The notes under the pieces: model-generated
The model's input: the letters and a program-made list of their open reading frames with translations, nothing else
The model's database searches: none
Told to the model about the DNA's origin: nothing
Assembly (NCBI GenBank): GCA_946800325.1
Contig: OX326961.1
Coordinates: forward strand, 2,768,655-2,832,654
From: Luzula sylvatica
Lineage: Eukaryota > Streptophyta > Magnoliopsida > Poales > Juncaceae
Length of the DNA stretch: 64,000 bases
Direction: 5' to 3'
Translations under genes and position numbers: made by a program
Shown here: one piece after another, positions 1 through 10,233 of the stretch
How positions within the stretch are numbered: the first letter of the stretch is position 1
How the letters are laid out: the number at the start of each line of letters is the position of its first letter

Positions 1-1020
1 AACACGAACCTCTTAATTATTATAGTTAGTTATTAAAACTTTTAAATATATAATAAAATGTATTAAAATTATATAAAACATATTATATCCAAATACTCTT
101 TTGGAAATTGACGTCTCATCTGTATCGTATCATATGATATGACATAGTTAATTTTAATTTAATTTTTATCAGCTATAATTACGATAAATATTAGTTTATT
201 ATTCATCGTTATTGTGTCCATTTAAATTACTATTAAAATCCATGCAAAATTTATTTTGGCATGACAAATTCAATCTGGATAGTTAAATATATTATGTTAA
301 AACATGCTGTAGTGCTTGAAATCGGCCACGTTTAAGTATTCAATTATTTGATTTTTTAAATGTGCCAGCACATTTTAGGTGACAAATTTTTTAGTGAGTC
401 CCAATCTCTTTTATACGATCTAATCTCATTATTTCCGACAAAATATTAGTTTAGTAATCATTATTTCGACTAGTTTATTTCTTTATTGTGGACATCGCAA
501 TCATTAAGATCATATTTATATCTAGTTGCCACATACCTAATTTCGTTTTTTATTTATTTTTGTTCTTTGTATAAATAATATATAATATCTTCGGAACCTC
601 TCACACTCATGTGATGCTATACTAGTAAATGTAGGCATTATTGTGGCCTAATTTCATATATAACCTTACAAAACCAATATAATTAATCGTTAGTGATGTG
701 ATACGGATAATTTTTTTATTATAATGGACGCACATGTTATTTTTCTTTGGTAAAAGATAAACCATAAAATTAAATAAATCCAAGATTCACAATTATTAAC
801 CATAAAATTTTTATCATTTTCTTTATGACATTTTTACTACAAGTATGTATAAATGTCACGTCCTTTCTTTATTCTATTAAAATGAAAATTATAGATTGTT
901 CAAATAAAAAATAAGTTTTCATGAAATTTTTACAAAATCTTATTATCTACCAAACCTGATTTAGACCATATGAATTTTAAAATAAAAATACTAAATATTA
1001 TTTAGCAAAATTATATTTTA
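1..1020. other. AT-rich intergenic DNA
   Basis: I see no gene, RNA or clear mobile element here. The stretch is strongly AT-rich, with many stops in all frames and only short homopolymer runs. Confidence 0.6.
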
Positions 1021-1200
1021 TAAAACTAGAGTGGTATTTTGGTCCAAATTTTTTTTAACACAAAAAATAATAACTTTAACACCTATAAGGAATTTTTGAA
1101 AGAAAATTTTGCTTTTAGGAGTTTTTTTGAAATTTCTAAAAAATTAGGAACTTTTTTTACAATATTGAGAAAAGTTAGGAGTTTTTTTTTTAATTTCCCT
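1021..1200. mobile_element. Solo terminal segment of a long-TIR DNA element
   Basis: The segment has runs of the type 'aaaagttaggagttttttt' and an upstream 'tattttggtc ... aacacct' block. These closely resemble the right arm of the long-TIR element at 16066-16938 (ggttattttggtc, caacacct, gttagggatttttttg). No matching left arm is visible, so this is probably a decayed or solo end of the same family. The superfamily is inferred from the long AT-rich arms. Confidence 0.4.
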
Positions 1201-1254
1201 TATTAATATGAGTTGTCTGTCACGTTACTTTGATATTTCAAAATTAAGTCATAT

Positions 1255-1885
1255 CGCATTAGATGAAACGTCGATACAATACTCATCGGATACTTCACGT
1301 AACGAATCCGAATATTTTTTTTTTGAAAAAATAACAAGTATATTCTCGAATCTTTTCGGATACTTGTGAGATACTGCTAACGTATCAATAAATATACTCG
1401 AAAGATAAAAACATAATTTAAAAATCGAAATAAATGAAAAAAATATATATAAAAGTAAATAATTAAATACAATAAATATTTAGTTAATAAGAAATTATTT
1501 ATGTAATAACAACCATTTATTATATTTTATATCAAAAATATATAAAGTATAATTAATAAAATAATAAAATATTATCCAGACCTATCATATTTTATGTTTT
1601 TTTTTGAAAATGGTTGTATACGCTGTTTTTTGAAAATGGCCGTATGCGATATTTCTATCTGTGCAAAAGACTTTATCCAAATCTTTAGTCCTAAACCGAA
1701 AAAAAAAAAAAAATCCAATTCTTAAAAAAAGTACAAAAGTTGTATTCTTATATGTTGCGATACTCCAAAAAATCGAATTTAGCCGTATCACCCGTATCAT
1801 ATCCTAAATCATATGTTAAATTACCGTATCGTCGTATCCGATATACGTCGTCGTATTGCCGTATCAGCGTATCCGTGCAACACAT
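1255..1885. repeat. Dispersed repeat rich in GTATCCG / CGTATC words
   Basis: The right end (1786-1885) is crowded with variants of cgtatc and gtatccg and ends in cgtatccgtgcaacac. The left end (1255-1330) carries the related words catcggatac and cgaatccgaat. This resembles the ends of a plant dispersed transposable element, but neither TIRs nor target duplication can be defined. The interior is AT-rich and non-coding. Confidence 0.3.
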
Positions 1886-2638
1886 AATTCTTACAAATTC
1901 TTCTTTTTACGAGGTTTTTGGAAAAACAACTCTCTTAATATATATTAAATGAAAGTGACATGATAGATGTGTGTCATGACAGGGTAGGAATCCACATCTT
2001 TATTCCAAGTATATCCTCATTCCTAGTTAACGTTAAACACATTTTACTACATCTTTTAATTGAAGTTAACCATATAATATTACATTAAACCCCATAAAAC
2101 AAAACTTAACTTTGTCACTAATCTGTTCACTTAACTCAACTGCTAGTCTGCTAAGTGCCTCGCCGTTATCGACCTAACGGAGACGGAGCGAAAGGTAATA
2201 ATAAGCTCTATCTGGTACCGAAATAACGGGTTCAAATTATTAAAAAAAAGGATAAAACGGGGTTCAGACAACGGAATATCTGCTAAATTCCAAACGGGGC
2301 CGCTTAACGGGTCCAAAATGGATAAAAGGGCGACTAAAACTACAAGATTTTAGATTAGGCGGGTCCCCACTGTCCTTACCCAGAACAATAATTGACAAAA
2401 ACCAGACGCGCGAACCCACGTGGATCCTTGCTGTTGTACCCGTTTCGACGCACCCGTTATCTCCGCCCACTTCGCCTTATTTCTTTTTCCTCTGAAATCT
2501 ATTACAATCACCTCAGCTACTCGTGCATGTTAGATTGCATAGTTTGCAATAGTCTGTAATTGCAGAGTAATGGGTTTGTGAGATTCTTTCTTACCCAGCT
2601 GGACTCGTGCAAATTGGAAATATTAAGAGATTTTCTTA
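1886..2638. other. Upstream region of the DUF506 gene
   Basis: This stretch has no supported gene. From about 2150 to 2480 the base composition is markedly less AT-rich than the flanks, and a perfect G-box lies at 2416-2423. It is probably the distal promoter of the gene starting at 2725. Confidence 0.45.
2416..2423. promoter_or_regulatory. G-box (CCACGTGG)
   Basis: A perfect 8-bp palindrome with a CACGTG core lies about 300 bp upstream of the DUF506 start codon. Motifs of this form bind plant bZIP and bHLH factors (established knowledge). Its use here is inferred from position only. Confidence 0.4.
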
Positions 2639-2639
2639 G

Positions 2640-2648
2640 TATATAAAT
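2640..2648 (+). promoter_or_regulatory. TATA box of the DUF506 gene
   Basis: The sequence tatataaat lies 77 bp upstream of the ATG at 2725. That spacing would leave a 5' leader of roughly 45-55 nt, which is plausible for a plant gene. Confidence 0.55.
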
Positions 2649-2724
2649 GCAACCCTTCAATATATTTTCATAATCCATTTTCAGATAAAAAAGGAATACA
2701 ATTTAAAGTGAAATCGAACTTGAA

Positions 2725-3718
2725 ATGGCGAGAGAGACAGTACCAGTCGTTAAAGCATCGATTACTCGCAACGCGAGCTTGTCTGATCTGATAATGGAGT
2801 TCTTCGAGGATCCTGATAATGGAATTGGAAGAGGAGAAGGCAACGATAGTGATTATGATGACAACGAAGCTTGTGGAAATTCCGAGGAGGATAGGATCTT
2901 TTGGTCGACACTGCATCAAGAACTCCAGGTACGAAATTGAATTCAATTTTCAGCAAGCAAATATATCTTCGAAAAGAAGATCGATCCAATTTTTTTTTTT
3001 TTTTTCAATTACAGGAAGCATTATCCAAGGATAGTTCCACAGAGAGAAAGATAAGACTACATACAGAAGAAGTAGTAGGCGAATTGCAATCAGAGAATTT
3101 GATTTGTTCTTGTTCTGATAAATTCTTCAAGGAATACTGTAGAAATTGCGTATTGCATCATCTAACACAGCAATTGAGAGAGAAAGGTTATAACAGTGCT
3201 CTTTGCAAATCCAAATGGACTCGCTCCCCAGATATTCCTTCAGGTAAAATCGAATTTCCACCATTATAGTTTCTAATAATTACACACTTAATTGATAAAA
3301 TTGTCGATTTTTTTCAGGGGAACATAGTTACGTGGACGTGGTAGTGGAATCAAGAACCGGGAAAAGAAATCCGATAAGAGTGGTGATAGAACCGAACTTC
3401 CGGGCCGAGTTCGAGATGGCCAGACCCAGCCCGCAATATGCGGAGCTAGTAAACACACTTCCTGAATTATTCGTCGGGAAATCCGAGAAACTAAAAACCG
3501 TGGTGAGAATAGTGTGTAACGCCGCGAAAAAATGCATGAAGGATAACAAAATGCACATGGGACCGTGGAGGAAGCATAAATACATGCACTCCAAGTGGCT
3601 CAGCACGCCGGAGAGAATAACTTCGGGTTTTGTAGGATCCGAATTGGGGGAACAAAGGAAGCAAAAGGATTCTTTGTTGACTTTTGATCTTCATTACACG
3701 GCTGTGAAGGTTTTATAA
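2725..3718 (+). CDS. DUF506 (PDDEXK-like) family protein, three exons
   Basis: Spliced model: exons 2725-2928, 3015-3243 and 3318-3718, with GT-AG introns (gtacga...acag, gtaaaa...tcag), give a 277-residue protein ending in taa. This fits the usual size of DUF506 (PF04720) proteins, a plant family with a PDDEXK nuclease-like fold and no proven catalytic activity. Family landmarks in order are an acidic N-terminal region (about 25-58), the cysteine-rich stretch at 99-113 (CSCSDKFF... then YCRNC), KSKWTRSPDIPSG at 133-145, the YVDVVVE strand at 149-155, FRAEFEMARP at 172-181, LPELFVGKSEKL, and AAKKCMKDNKMHMGPWRKHK near 200-220. The HMGPWRKHKYM signature is typical of the clade that includes Arabidopsis root-hair-growth repressors (RXR type). 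Assignment to that clade is from memory and not tested. Where many members have D-x-D-F before the FRxEFE block, this one has E-P-N-F (169-172). The ATG is the first in frame after the TATA box. Confidence 0.9.
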
Positions 3719-4468
3719 TTAATCACGAGGAGATATTTGAAATTATTTAATTAATGTTCTTTATATATTTTATATATTTTGTCTTGGTATTAATATGTGT
3801 TACAAAAATTATAATGAACAATGTTTGGAAAAAGGGACGAGTCTCTAGGAGTAATTAATACAATAAAATAGTATAGGTTTAGTAACATTAGTCATTAGGA
3901 CAAGTCTTATTAGGGATATTTTGAGGGACATGTACATAAATTTTTTTTTTCGAAGGAGGAGGCTGAAGCTACCAACTAATTACAATCCAGTCCCCTAAAA
4001 AGGGACCGAGGGAGTTAAAAGCAAAATTTGATGAGAATGGGGGGCTCAAATGTGTGCCATACAATATCCTAAGTTTCTTGCTGCAATTTCAAGTGACGAA
4101 TTTATTTCTGTTGAGGTGTTTTGTAGAGCTCAGAATTTGTATTAACTAATAATTACATTTTTTTATTTACTTGATTGATTAATTTGAAACGTTGAATTAA
4201 TGCAAGATTCCTTGAACAAATCAAGGTTTAATTATTTGATTATCTCTGAAATTGCAGGAAAAATGTGTTTTTTTTTTTTGCAAATTAGTTAATATTTGTT
4301 TTCTTATTTACCAATTGAATGATAAATATTTGTTATTATTTTTTTTATGCTCAATGAATTAAGTGTAAATATTTTTGTCATAGCACATCAAGTTGTGAAT
4401 TCACCCGAATTAATTTTTGTCTTAAATCGGGAGTAATTTCAACAAATATATTAATTTTCCATATATTT
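3719..4468. other. 3' flank and AT-rich intergenic DNA
   Basis: This stretch contains the likely 3' UTR of the DUF506 gene with a canonical poly(A) signal at 3862-3867, then AT-rich DNA with poly-T runs. I see no gene or clear repeat. Confidence 0.5.
3862..3867 (+). terminator. Candidate poly(A) signal AATAAA for the DUF506 gene
   Basis: A canonical AATAAA lies about 145 bp past the stop codon, within the usual plant 3' UTR range. In such AT-rich DNA the hexamer could also occur by chance. Confidence 0.35.
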
Positions 4469-4616
4469 TTGCAATCAGTCTGGCCTTTTTTTTTTTGTGT
4501 GCAAAATTCAGCTATGTTTTGGGTTTTTTTTTGTTGCTCAAAATTTCAGCAATTTTGTTTTTTTTGTTGTTGCAAAAATCAGCAATATTTTTTTCTTCAA
4601 AAAACAGTCATATTTG
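4469..4616. repeat. Degenerate ~35-bp T-rich tandem repeat
   Basis: Four to five imperfect units each combine a 'tgcaaaa-tcagcaa' block with a long T run (for example gcaaaattcagc, ctcaaaatttcagc, tgcaaaaatcagc). The reading frame through it is rich in Phe and Cys only because of the T runs, so it is not treated as coding. Confidence 0.5.
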
Positions 4617-4830
4617 GGGTATATAATGAAAATTTCAGCGATCGTTATGGTTTTAAGAAACAAGAACATTTCGTAATTTAAACAAAGGTTAAGGATTGTA
4701 GTGGTAAATTTGATAATAATTGTTGTTGTATGTGGAGTAAGGTCAATAAAAATATTCTAAAGGGGGTAATTCCTTTGTAACGTTAAAGAAATATGTACAT
4801 GGCATGTAAACTAAAAAACAATCATATTTT

Positions 4831-4984
4831 GAGTAATGATATATATGCATAAATCGATCACTAATCTATCACAAATACCTAAATTTGTGATAAGAATTAA
4901 TAAAATACGTATCCAAAATCAAACATAAACTTAGGTATTTATAACAAATTTGTGATTGTTTTATGTATATGTATCATTACTCAT
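4831..4984. mobile_element. MITE-like inverted repeat, ~155 bp
   Basis: The left end gagtaatgatatatatgcat and the right end, which on the reverse strand reads gagtaatgatacatatacat, form near-perfect terminal inverted repeats. Pairing continues inward through the 'caaatacctaaatttg' region, so the element folds on itself. A clean target-site duplication is not evident, so the superfamily is left open. Confidence 0.65.
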
Positions 4985-5394
4985 TATCCTTCCTTATTTG
5001 AATTTGTTAAATAGGAAAAAATTGCACGGCCGATACTTTACAATGTTTCTTAAAACCAATGTTTTAAAAATCGGACCGGACATCGACTCGGTCGAGTCTC
5101 GGGTCATCGGCTCATTGGTCGGACCGGTGAGTCAATCGATTCAATTGCTGGTTCGAAAATGTAAATAAAAATATCATATCTAACAAGTACCAACGTAATT
5201 TTCAAATATCAAATATAAAAAATTTAAGATGTTTCGGTCCAATCATTCAAACTTCTTCCACACAATATAACATTGAAGGCCTAAATCAATAAAACTATCA
5301 AACCATCTACGATACAATTAACATCGAACATATAATATAATAATTATCTTAAATAAATTTAAGATATATCAGTGAAGGACAAAATCACAATATA

Positions 5395-5500
5395 ATTGCA
5401 AGAACACACACAGATAAAATATCACACGCACACATATCACACACGCGGCGTCGTACATACACAAATACACACATACATACAATGTATATACACATAATGG
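5395..5500. repeat. Imperfect CA-rich microsatellite
   Basis: The stretch alternates acacac, atacac and catac words with interruptions. It is a simple low-complexity repeat with no coding evidence on either strand. Confidence 0.5.
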
Positions 5501-5754
5501 TAATTAAGTACCCCAATTTTCAGCATTAAAAGTGATTGCAATTTTCCTGTAATTGCATTGATTTGCAATAGACAAATTTCGTGTGCTTCAAAATCTAAAA
5601 AAATTAAGAAGACAATAAGATTGTGAAATTTATAAAAAGTAGGAAATGCAAACTTGGACTGGCAAGAAAATAACAATTCCAGTGAAAAAAAAGAAATTGA
5701 GATAGTAATAAGTACCAGGTCAGACAGGTAACCTCGTCACAGAAATGTCGCGGT

Positions 5755-5820
5755 CCTTCAAATTCTGACTCAATCACCTTCAAATTGTAACTCGGTCACC
5801 TTCAGATTCTAACTCGACCC
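5755..5820. repeat. 22-bp minisatellite, three tandem units
   Basis: Three consecutive 22-bp units begin ccttcaaattctgactcaat, ccttcaaattgtaactcggt and ccttcagattctaactcgac. Degenerate further units with ctcaatcccc and attgtcacc follow up to about 5890. It is non-coding and lies inside the 5057-7656 inverted-end region. Confidence 0.65.
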
Positions 5821-6641
5821 CCCTTTATCATCTGGCTGTAATGGCTCAATCCCCTTAGATTCTAACATTGTCACCTTCGACATCACACTTAAGGGCTGCG
5901 ACGGTCGATCCCTTTCATTAATGACCAATGCTGCCCAAAATAGTAATTTTGCAATTTGCATTCATATCTTACAACCTGAATCATTGAAATAGAAAGAAAA
6001 AAACGAAATCAGTAACTAAAAATGCCCCATATTAAACAAACATATGAAGTTTAATTTGTTCAGACAAGAAGCCAAACAAGAAGCCATATTTTGAGAAATT
6101 ATTATACTTAAAAAAAATTGAGCCAAAAGACATCAATTCGGATTGCAATCCACTAACTCAAAAAAAAAAAAAAAAAAAAAATACAAAATAATTACAATTT
6201 ACTACAAATAAATGCATACTTAAAAACCCTGCAAAACAAAGTGGTTATTGGCTCCAATTAATTTGGGGAAGTGGGGTGGGGCATTTGCCAGAAATTCATT
6301 CAATAAATTTAGAAGTACTAAGTCAATTTTACTATATTAATTTAGAAAAGAAACACTCTTCAATTGTATTGATTCTCAATATATTACAATTACAATGTCT
6401 AATTCAAATAAAAGAAGAAACAAGTGATAAACAAAATATAAACTGAGAAACAAAAATCAATCCCTATGATTTAAGTCATTCATAAGTTAAGAGCATCATA
6501 TTGATTTCTCAATTAGATAAGAAAAAAGTAGATTGAATTGACACAATCATAATTCTTCAAATTTCAAGGGAAAATAAGCAAAAAGAAAGGGGTAAATGTA
6601 AGAAAAAGAGGAAACGTTATATCAAACTCAGTGAGAGCTTT

Positions 6642-7322
6642 GGGCGTGTTTGCTAGGTCATTTTTGTATAGCAGCAGGAAACTCGTAGTTGCAGGAAATC
6701 AATATATGAATATCAGGAAACTATGATAGCAGAAATATGCAAAAACTATGAGTGTAGGATGTTTAAAAGTTGTTTGATGAAAATCATAGGATTCGATGTA
6801 GGAAATAAATAAATATTTCATAATTGTATTATTTTTTATGAAATTTTATAATTATCATATTTATTTCTAAATCATATTATTAATTTTTAAATGCATTTTT
6901 AATTATGTAATAATTTATTATTATGAAATAAAATAATTGAAATAATTAAAATAAACAAATAAAATTAGATAGTTAAATTTTATAAATAAACTTATTAGTT
7001 ATTACATAAATTAATTTAGTAATTAATTAAATAATATAAATAAAAATAATGCATGGAAAAACAATGAAAATAGTGCATGAATAAACTTATATGTTGTATG
7101 TACTTGGGTTACATTACAACCAAGAGATTGAGTTTCCAAATATCTACTTTTACACAAGTTTTCAAAACAACAATATATGTACTGTGGGTTCAAGTTTTGT
7201 AACTTTTGGAATGATAAAACTACACTTCCTAAATTGAGAGAGAACACCACCTAGTTTTAATTCGGTCAATTCCTTGAAAACTTTACTTCCTAAACCCAAA
7301 AACTGTACAACCGAACAGGCCC
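6642..7322. mobile_element. PIF/Harbinger (Tourist)-like nonautonomous element
   Basis: The left end gggcgtgtttgctaggtc and the right end, which on the reverse strand reads gggcctgttcggttgtac, match the GGGC-TGTTYGG terminus common in Tourist/PIF-Harbinger elements. The flanking triplets are ttt on the left and tta on the right, consistent with a decayed TWA-type 3-bp duplication. The 681-bp AT-rich interior has no transposase, so mobility would depend on an enzyme supplied elsewhere. Confidence 0.5.
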
Positions 7323-7656
7323 TTACAAAATAATTGGCTTGGGAAGGATCCTCGGCAAACAGGAACAGATAGAGGAGGAGGAAAGATTGGTCGAGCAGTC
7401 ATTCTCTGCCATGCGCCATGAAAAAAAGCTAGGTCGAAAGAGTGGAAGAAAGGGGCAAGAAGTAATTACGTGAAAACAAACCGGGCCGGTTAAAATGTTT
7501 GGTTCGGTCCGGTTTATAAAATAAAACCGGCCGGTTCATACGGTTTTGGCCGGTCCATTTACATTTCCTATTCAATAAACAAACTGAATCGTTTTTAAAT
7601 CCGGGTCCGATTTTTTTGGTTGAACCGGCCGGTCCGGTCCGATTTTTAAAACACTA

Positions 7657-8070
7657 TTTTGTGGGGAAAGAAAACAAATATGGAATTGTAGGTATTTACC
7701 TATCAAAGTATACATTGAGGAATATGATATTTTCACAAATAAATACAATATTTTCTAATTTATTATTACCATCGATGGTCAAAATCTTTAACATCATTCA
7801 ATAATTCAATAAATAACATAATCAACAAAAATAAAAATATTTTTGACAATTAGACATACACAAAACAAAATAACCAATAAAAAGCTCACTTTTATATCAT
7901 ACTAACGATACAAAAAATAGTTAAATATTCACATATAAAAAATCTTACAAATAACTACAACATACATACTTCATTGAAAAAAAAGATGTATATATATATA
8001 TATAAACTCAAATATTAAAAAAAGAAAAGAAAAAGAAATCCGCGCGCAATTTGCGCGCGAGCCTTGCTAG
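7657..8070 (+). mobile_element. Helitron 3' end (5' boundary unknown)
   Basis: The 3' end shows both Helitron hallmarks. A perfect 9-bp-stem GC hairpin (cgcgcgcaa at 8041-8049 against ttgcgcgcg at 8051-8059) is followed 7 nt later by the terminal CTAG (8067-8070), with host T next. Upstream DNA is AT-rich and non-coding, so this is a nonautonomous copy. The 5' TC terminus could not be fixed and the start coordinate is arbitrary. Confidence 0.65.
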
Positions 8071-8159
8071 TATTTCTATACAGAATCTAACTAGAGTTTA
8101 ATTTTGCTAATAGTTTTGTATTTCTTTGTGTAATAAAGGAGTTTCATAGGTTCTAGTTA

Positions 8160-8337
8160 TGGTATTCAACAAAATGTTTACTTAAGGTTATGTAATTTAA
8201 TTCATAGGTGGTAAGCATGATATTCGACAAAATATTTATATAAACCATGGGGTATAATTATTAATAGGTTTATTTTGCAAAATATTTACTTAAACCATGG
8301 GGTATAATTCATAGTTTTATTTTGTAAAATATTTATA
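8160..8337. repeat. Degenerate ~46-58-bp tandem repeat
   Basis: Four partial units share caaaatatttacttaa, accatggggtataatt and ttcatagg-type words (near 8163, 8221, 8271 and 8315). Unit lengths drift, and the last unit is truncated at 8337. Confidence 0.5.
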
Positions 8338-8340
8338 GAC

Positions 8341-9212
8341 TCTATGTCGGCAATTGTTGGAATGAGGTGATTCGACTAAAAAAATGCGCGATCTTGCTTG
8401 GTGAAAAAATTATGCTAGGAATGCTCTCGAAAGCTTGTCCGAAGTCTTAAAAGAATTGATCCTAGGCATCAAATACAGCCAGGATAGTGTCTTTCCCCTC
8501 AGAGAGAAAGAAAACCGGGATAACCTAATCGTGTCTCGCGCACAGCATTCAAGTTGACCATGTTGCAATGTTTGAGGAAGATCATGAAATGAAGAATCGC
8601 ATCTTTTGTTGCGTCTCCTCCAAATTTATTTAGTTGGTCGATAAGAACGAGAGAGGACTTGATCTCAAAACTATTGGCCTCAACAATTGGCGGAGCTAGG
8701 CTTTGGCCATGTCATTTGCATGTGGTGAGATGAAGTCTCTCAAGAGTCTTCGACGAAGAATCACGTTGTTTTACTGCTCGTCGTTATTTATTTTGTCAGA
8801 TCTCTTCTTCTTCTTCCAAACGATTGGTTGTGCCGGTCTTCTTGCCTTGCTCCTCAAGAAGTACCTAGAATTCTTCACCTCAAAAGAAGAGCTTAAATAA
8901 AGATTAGTAGAAAAGACGGATTGATCTCGCCTACTTGAATTCGATTCAGTATCGATTTCCTCCCCGACAACGGCACTGAAAAAACTTGATGTGGTGTGGG
9001 GCTTTTCAATATTTTTTATCCTATAAACCACTATATTCTTCAGCAAGCGCACTGATATCGGTATAGTAATTTAGGGAACGTTCCAACGAGGAGAAATCGA
9101 TTACCGACTCAAATTCGAGTCGTGACAAACCAAGCCTAGTTGAAAAATAGAGTTTGAAGTTACAAATGATTAGAAATTTGTAATTAAATACAAATAAAGA
9201 ACAATTGAGTTC
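8341..9212 (-). mobile_element. Decayed Ty3/gypsy (Athila/Tat-type) LTR retrotransposon remnant
   Basis: On the minus strand 8976-8961 reads gtgccgttgtcgggga. This is close to the tRNA-Asp-type primer-binding site (ggcgccgttgccgggga) of plant Athila/Tat-like gypsy elements. The DNA at higher coordinates (8980-9115) resembles an LTR end: on the minus strand it contains gcgcttgctgaagaatatag followed by tggtttata, words often found there. No gag-pol frame survives, and most of 8341-8940 is unrecognised, so both element limits are guesses. Confidence 0.45.
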
Positions 9213-9220
9213 CTAGTTCA
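9213..9220. repeat. hAT target-site duplication, left copy
   Basis: The sequence ctagttca immediately precedes the left TIR. It matches ctagttga at 9510-9517 in seven of eight bases, the 8-bp size expected for hAT transposition. Confidence 0.75.
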
Positions 9221-9509
9221 CAGAGGCGGATCCAGGGAGGCGAGCGGGAGAACCCCCCCCCCCCCCCATAAAATCGAAACCGAAAAAATATCTATTGAAG
9301 AATATGATTTTGCTTGTTAAAAAGTAATAGTTATAATAAATTTTTTATTTTTCACTTAAGAGTTAAGTAGTCTAATGTTAAAGTCATGTTTAGGAATTGA
9401 GATGTCTCAAATTTGAGTCCTAAATACTACATTTTTTTTTTAAGTTTAACTCCTCGTATTAAGTTGGGCGTTCCCTACAAATACAAAACCATCCTGGGCT
9501 CCGCCCCTG
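9221..9509. mobile_element. Nonautonomous hAT element, 289 bp
   Basis: The left end cagaggcggatccaggg and the reverse-complemented right end caggggcggagcccagg are imperfect TIRs of the common plant CAGRGGCGGA type. Near-identical 8-bp duplications flank the element (ctagttca, ctagttga). The interior is AT-rich and lacks any transposase frame. A run of 15 C residues (9253-9267) lies just inside the left end. Confidence 0.8.
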
Positions 9510-9517
9510 CTAGTTGA
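9510..9517. repeat. hAT target-site duplication, right copy
   Basis: The sequence ctagttga directly follows the right TIR and pairs with the left copy at 9213-9220, with one substitution. Confidence 0.75.
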
Positions 9518-9842
9518 TTCATGATTGTCAAGTAGGGAAGTCTGATGTTTTATACAAAGAAACTAAAACTAATTAAGGTTTGGTGTTTTTTGAAAGTATT
9601 GGTATTTGTTTAGTTGATACTTTGGAAGAATGATTATCCTACTTGTGAGGGATTTATAAAAAAATGTATTTTTTTTATGGCGTGATCTATATGTCACTTC
9701 GGCTTCGGCTATCAAAAGGATGTGTTTTCTAAGACAACAAAATCGTAGTTGGTTGATTTGATTCATAACTATGTTCTAAAATTTATGAAAATGTATTTTT
9801 TTTGACGATGTAGCATATGTCACCGACTAGCAAGATGCATTT

Positions 9843-9913
9843 GTAAACACGAAGATACAATTGGTTCATACAATAAACATTCAAAGCATAACAAATTGTA
9901 TCTTCTTGTTTAC
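9843..9913. repeat. 71-nt inverted repeat / hairpin
   Basis: The 20-nt arms at 9843-9862 (gtaaacacgaagatacaatt) and 9894-9913 pair with a single mismatch around a 31-nt AT-rich loop. It could be a tiny foldback element or a transcribed hairpin. The sequence does not decide between these. Confidence 0.6.
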
Positions 9914-10190
9914 GAGCTCGCTATAGTGGGTTTTGGGGTTGTGATCCGCGGCCGCAAAGAATTTCTTGCGGTCGCAATGACCTTCGGACGAGTTTAGTGT
10001 TGCTCGAGGCAGTTCTTACAGTTGCAAGGATTAATCGTGATCGATTAGCAAGTAAAATGTAGCTAAATATAATAACACCGAATTTCATTATAAATTTTGT
10101 GTTTGCCTTGTTTATTTGGTATTCTCTTTCCATTTTATTTCGTGTTAATTACTTTAAGTATAAATCAATTAGTTAATTAATACAAGTCTT

Positions 10191-10233
10191 ATTTACATAT
10201 TTATCTTCATTTAATTTACATATTTATCTTCAT
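10191..10233. repeat. Two-copy 23-bp tandem duplication
   Basis: The word atttacatatttatcttcat occurs at 10191-10210 and again at 10214-10233. It is a small slippage-type duplication in AT-rich DNA. Confidence 0.6.

Larger units (their letters stand above)
5057..7656. mobile_element. Inverted pair of GGACCGG-rich termini: possible 2.6-kb nonautonomous DNA element
   Basis: The 21 bases at 5061-5081 (gttttaaaaatcggaccgga plus c) are the exact reverse complement of 7632-7652. The flanking words caat on the left and acta on the right extend the symmetry to a yartgttttaaaa-type end. Both ends carry dense accgg/ggtcc words (5071-5145 and 7481-7640). I find no matching 8-bp target duplication outside the ends, and the interior encodes no transposase. 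Two separate insertions of one family in opposite orientation would explain the data equally well. Confidence 0.45.

Noticed and set aside
2264..2470. 68-residue minus-strand open frame upstream of the DUF506 gene
   Set aside because: It has no recognisable domain. It falls in the less AT-rich promoter-like region where long frames occur by chance.
2668..3694. Minus-strand and shifted frames overlapping the DUF506 exons
   Set aside because: They are shadows of the spliced DUF506 coding sequence, which alone shows family motifs and consistent splice phases.
4469..4681. 70-residue Phe/Cys-rich frame
   Set aside because: It is translated from T-rich tandem repeats, with no start context or homology.
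7957..8040. TA-repeat as a separate microsatellite of interest
   Set aside because: It is short and lies within the AT-rich 3' part of the Helitron, where such runs are common.
8703..9052. Frames of 65 and 93 residues on opposite strands
   Set aside because: They overlap each other inside decayed retroelement DNA, and neither shows a protein domain.
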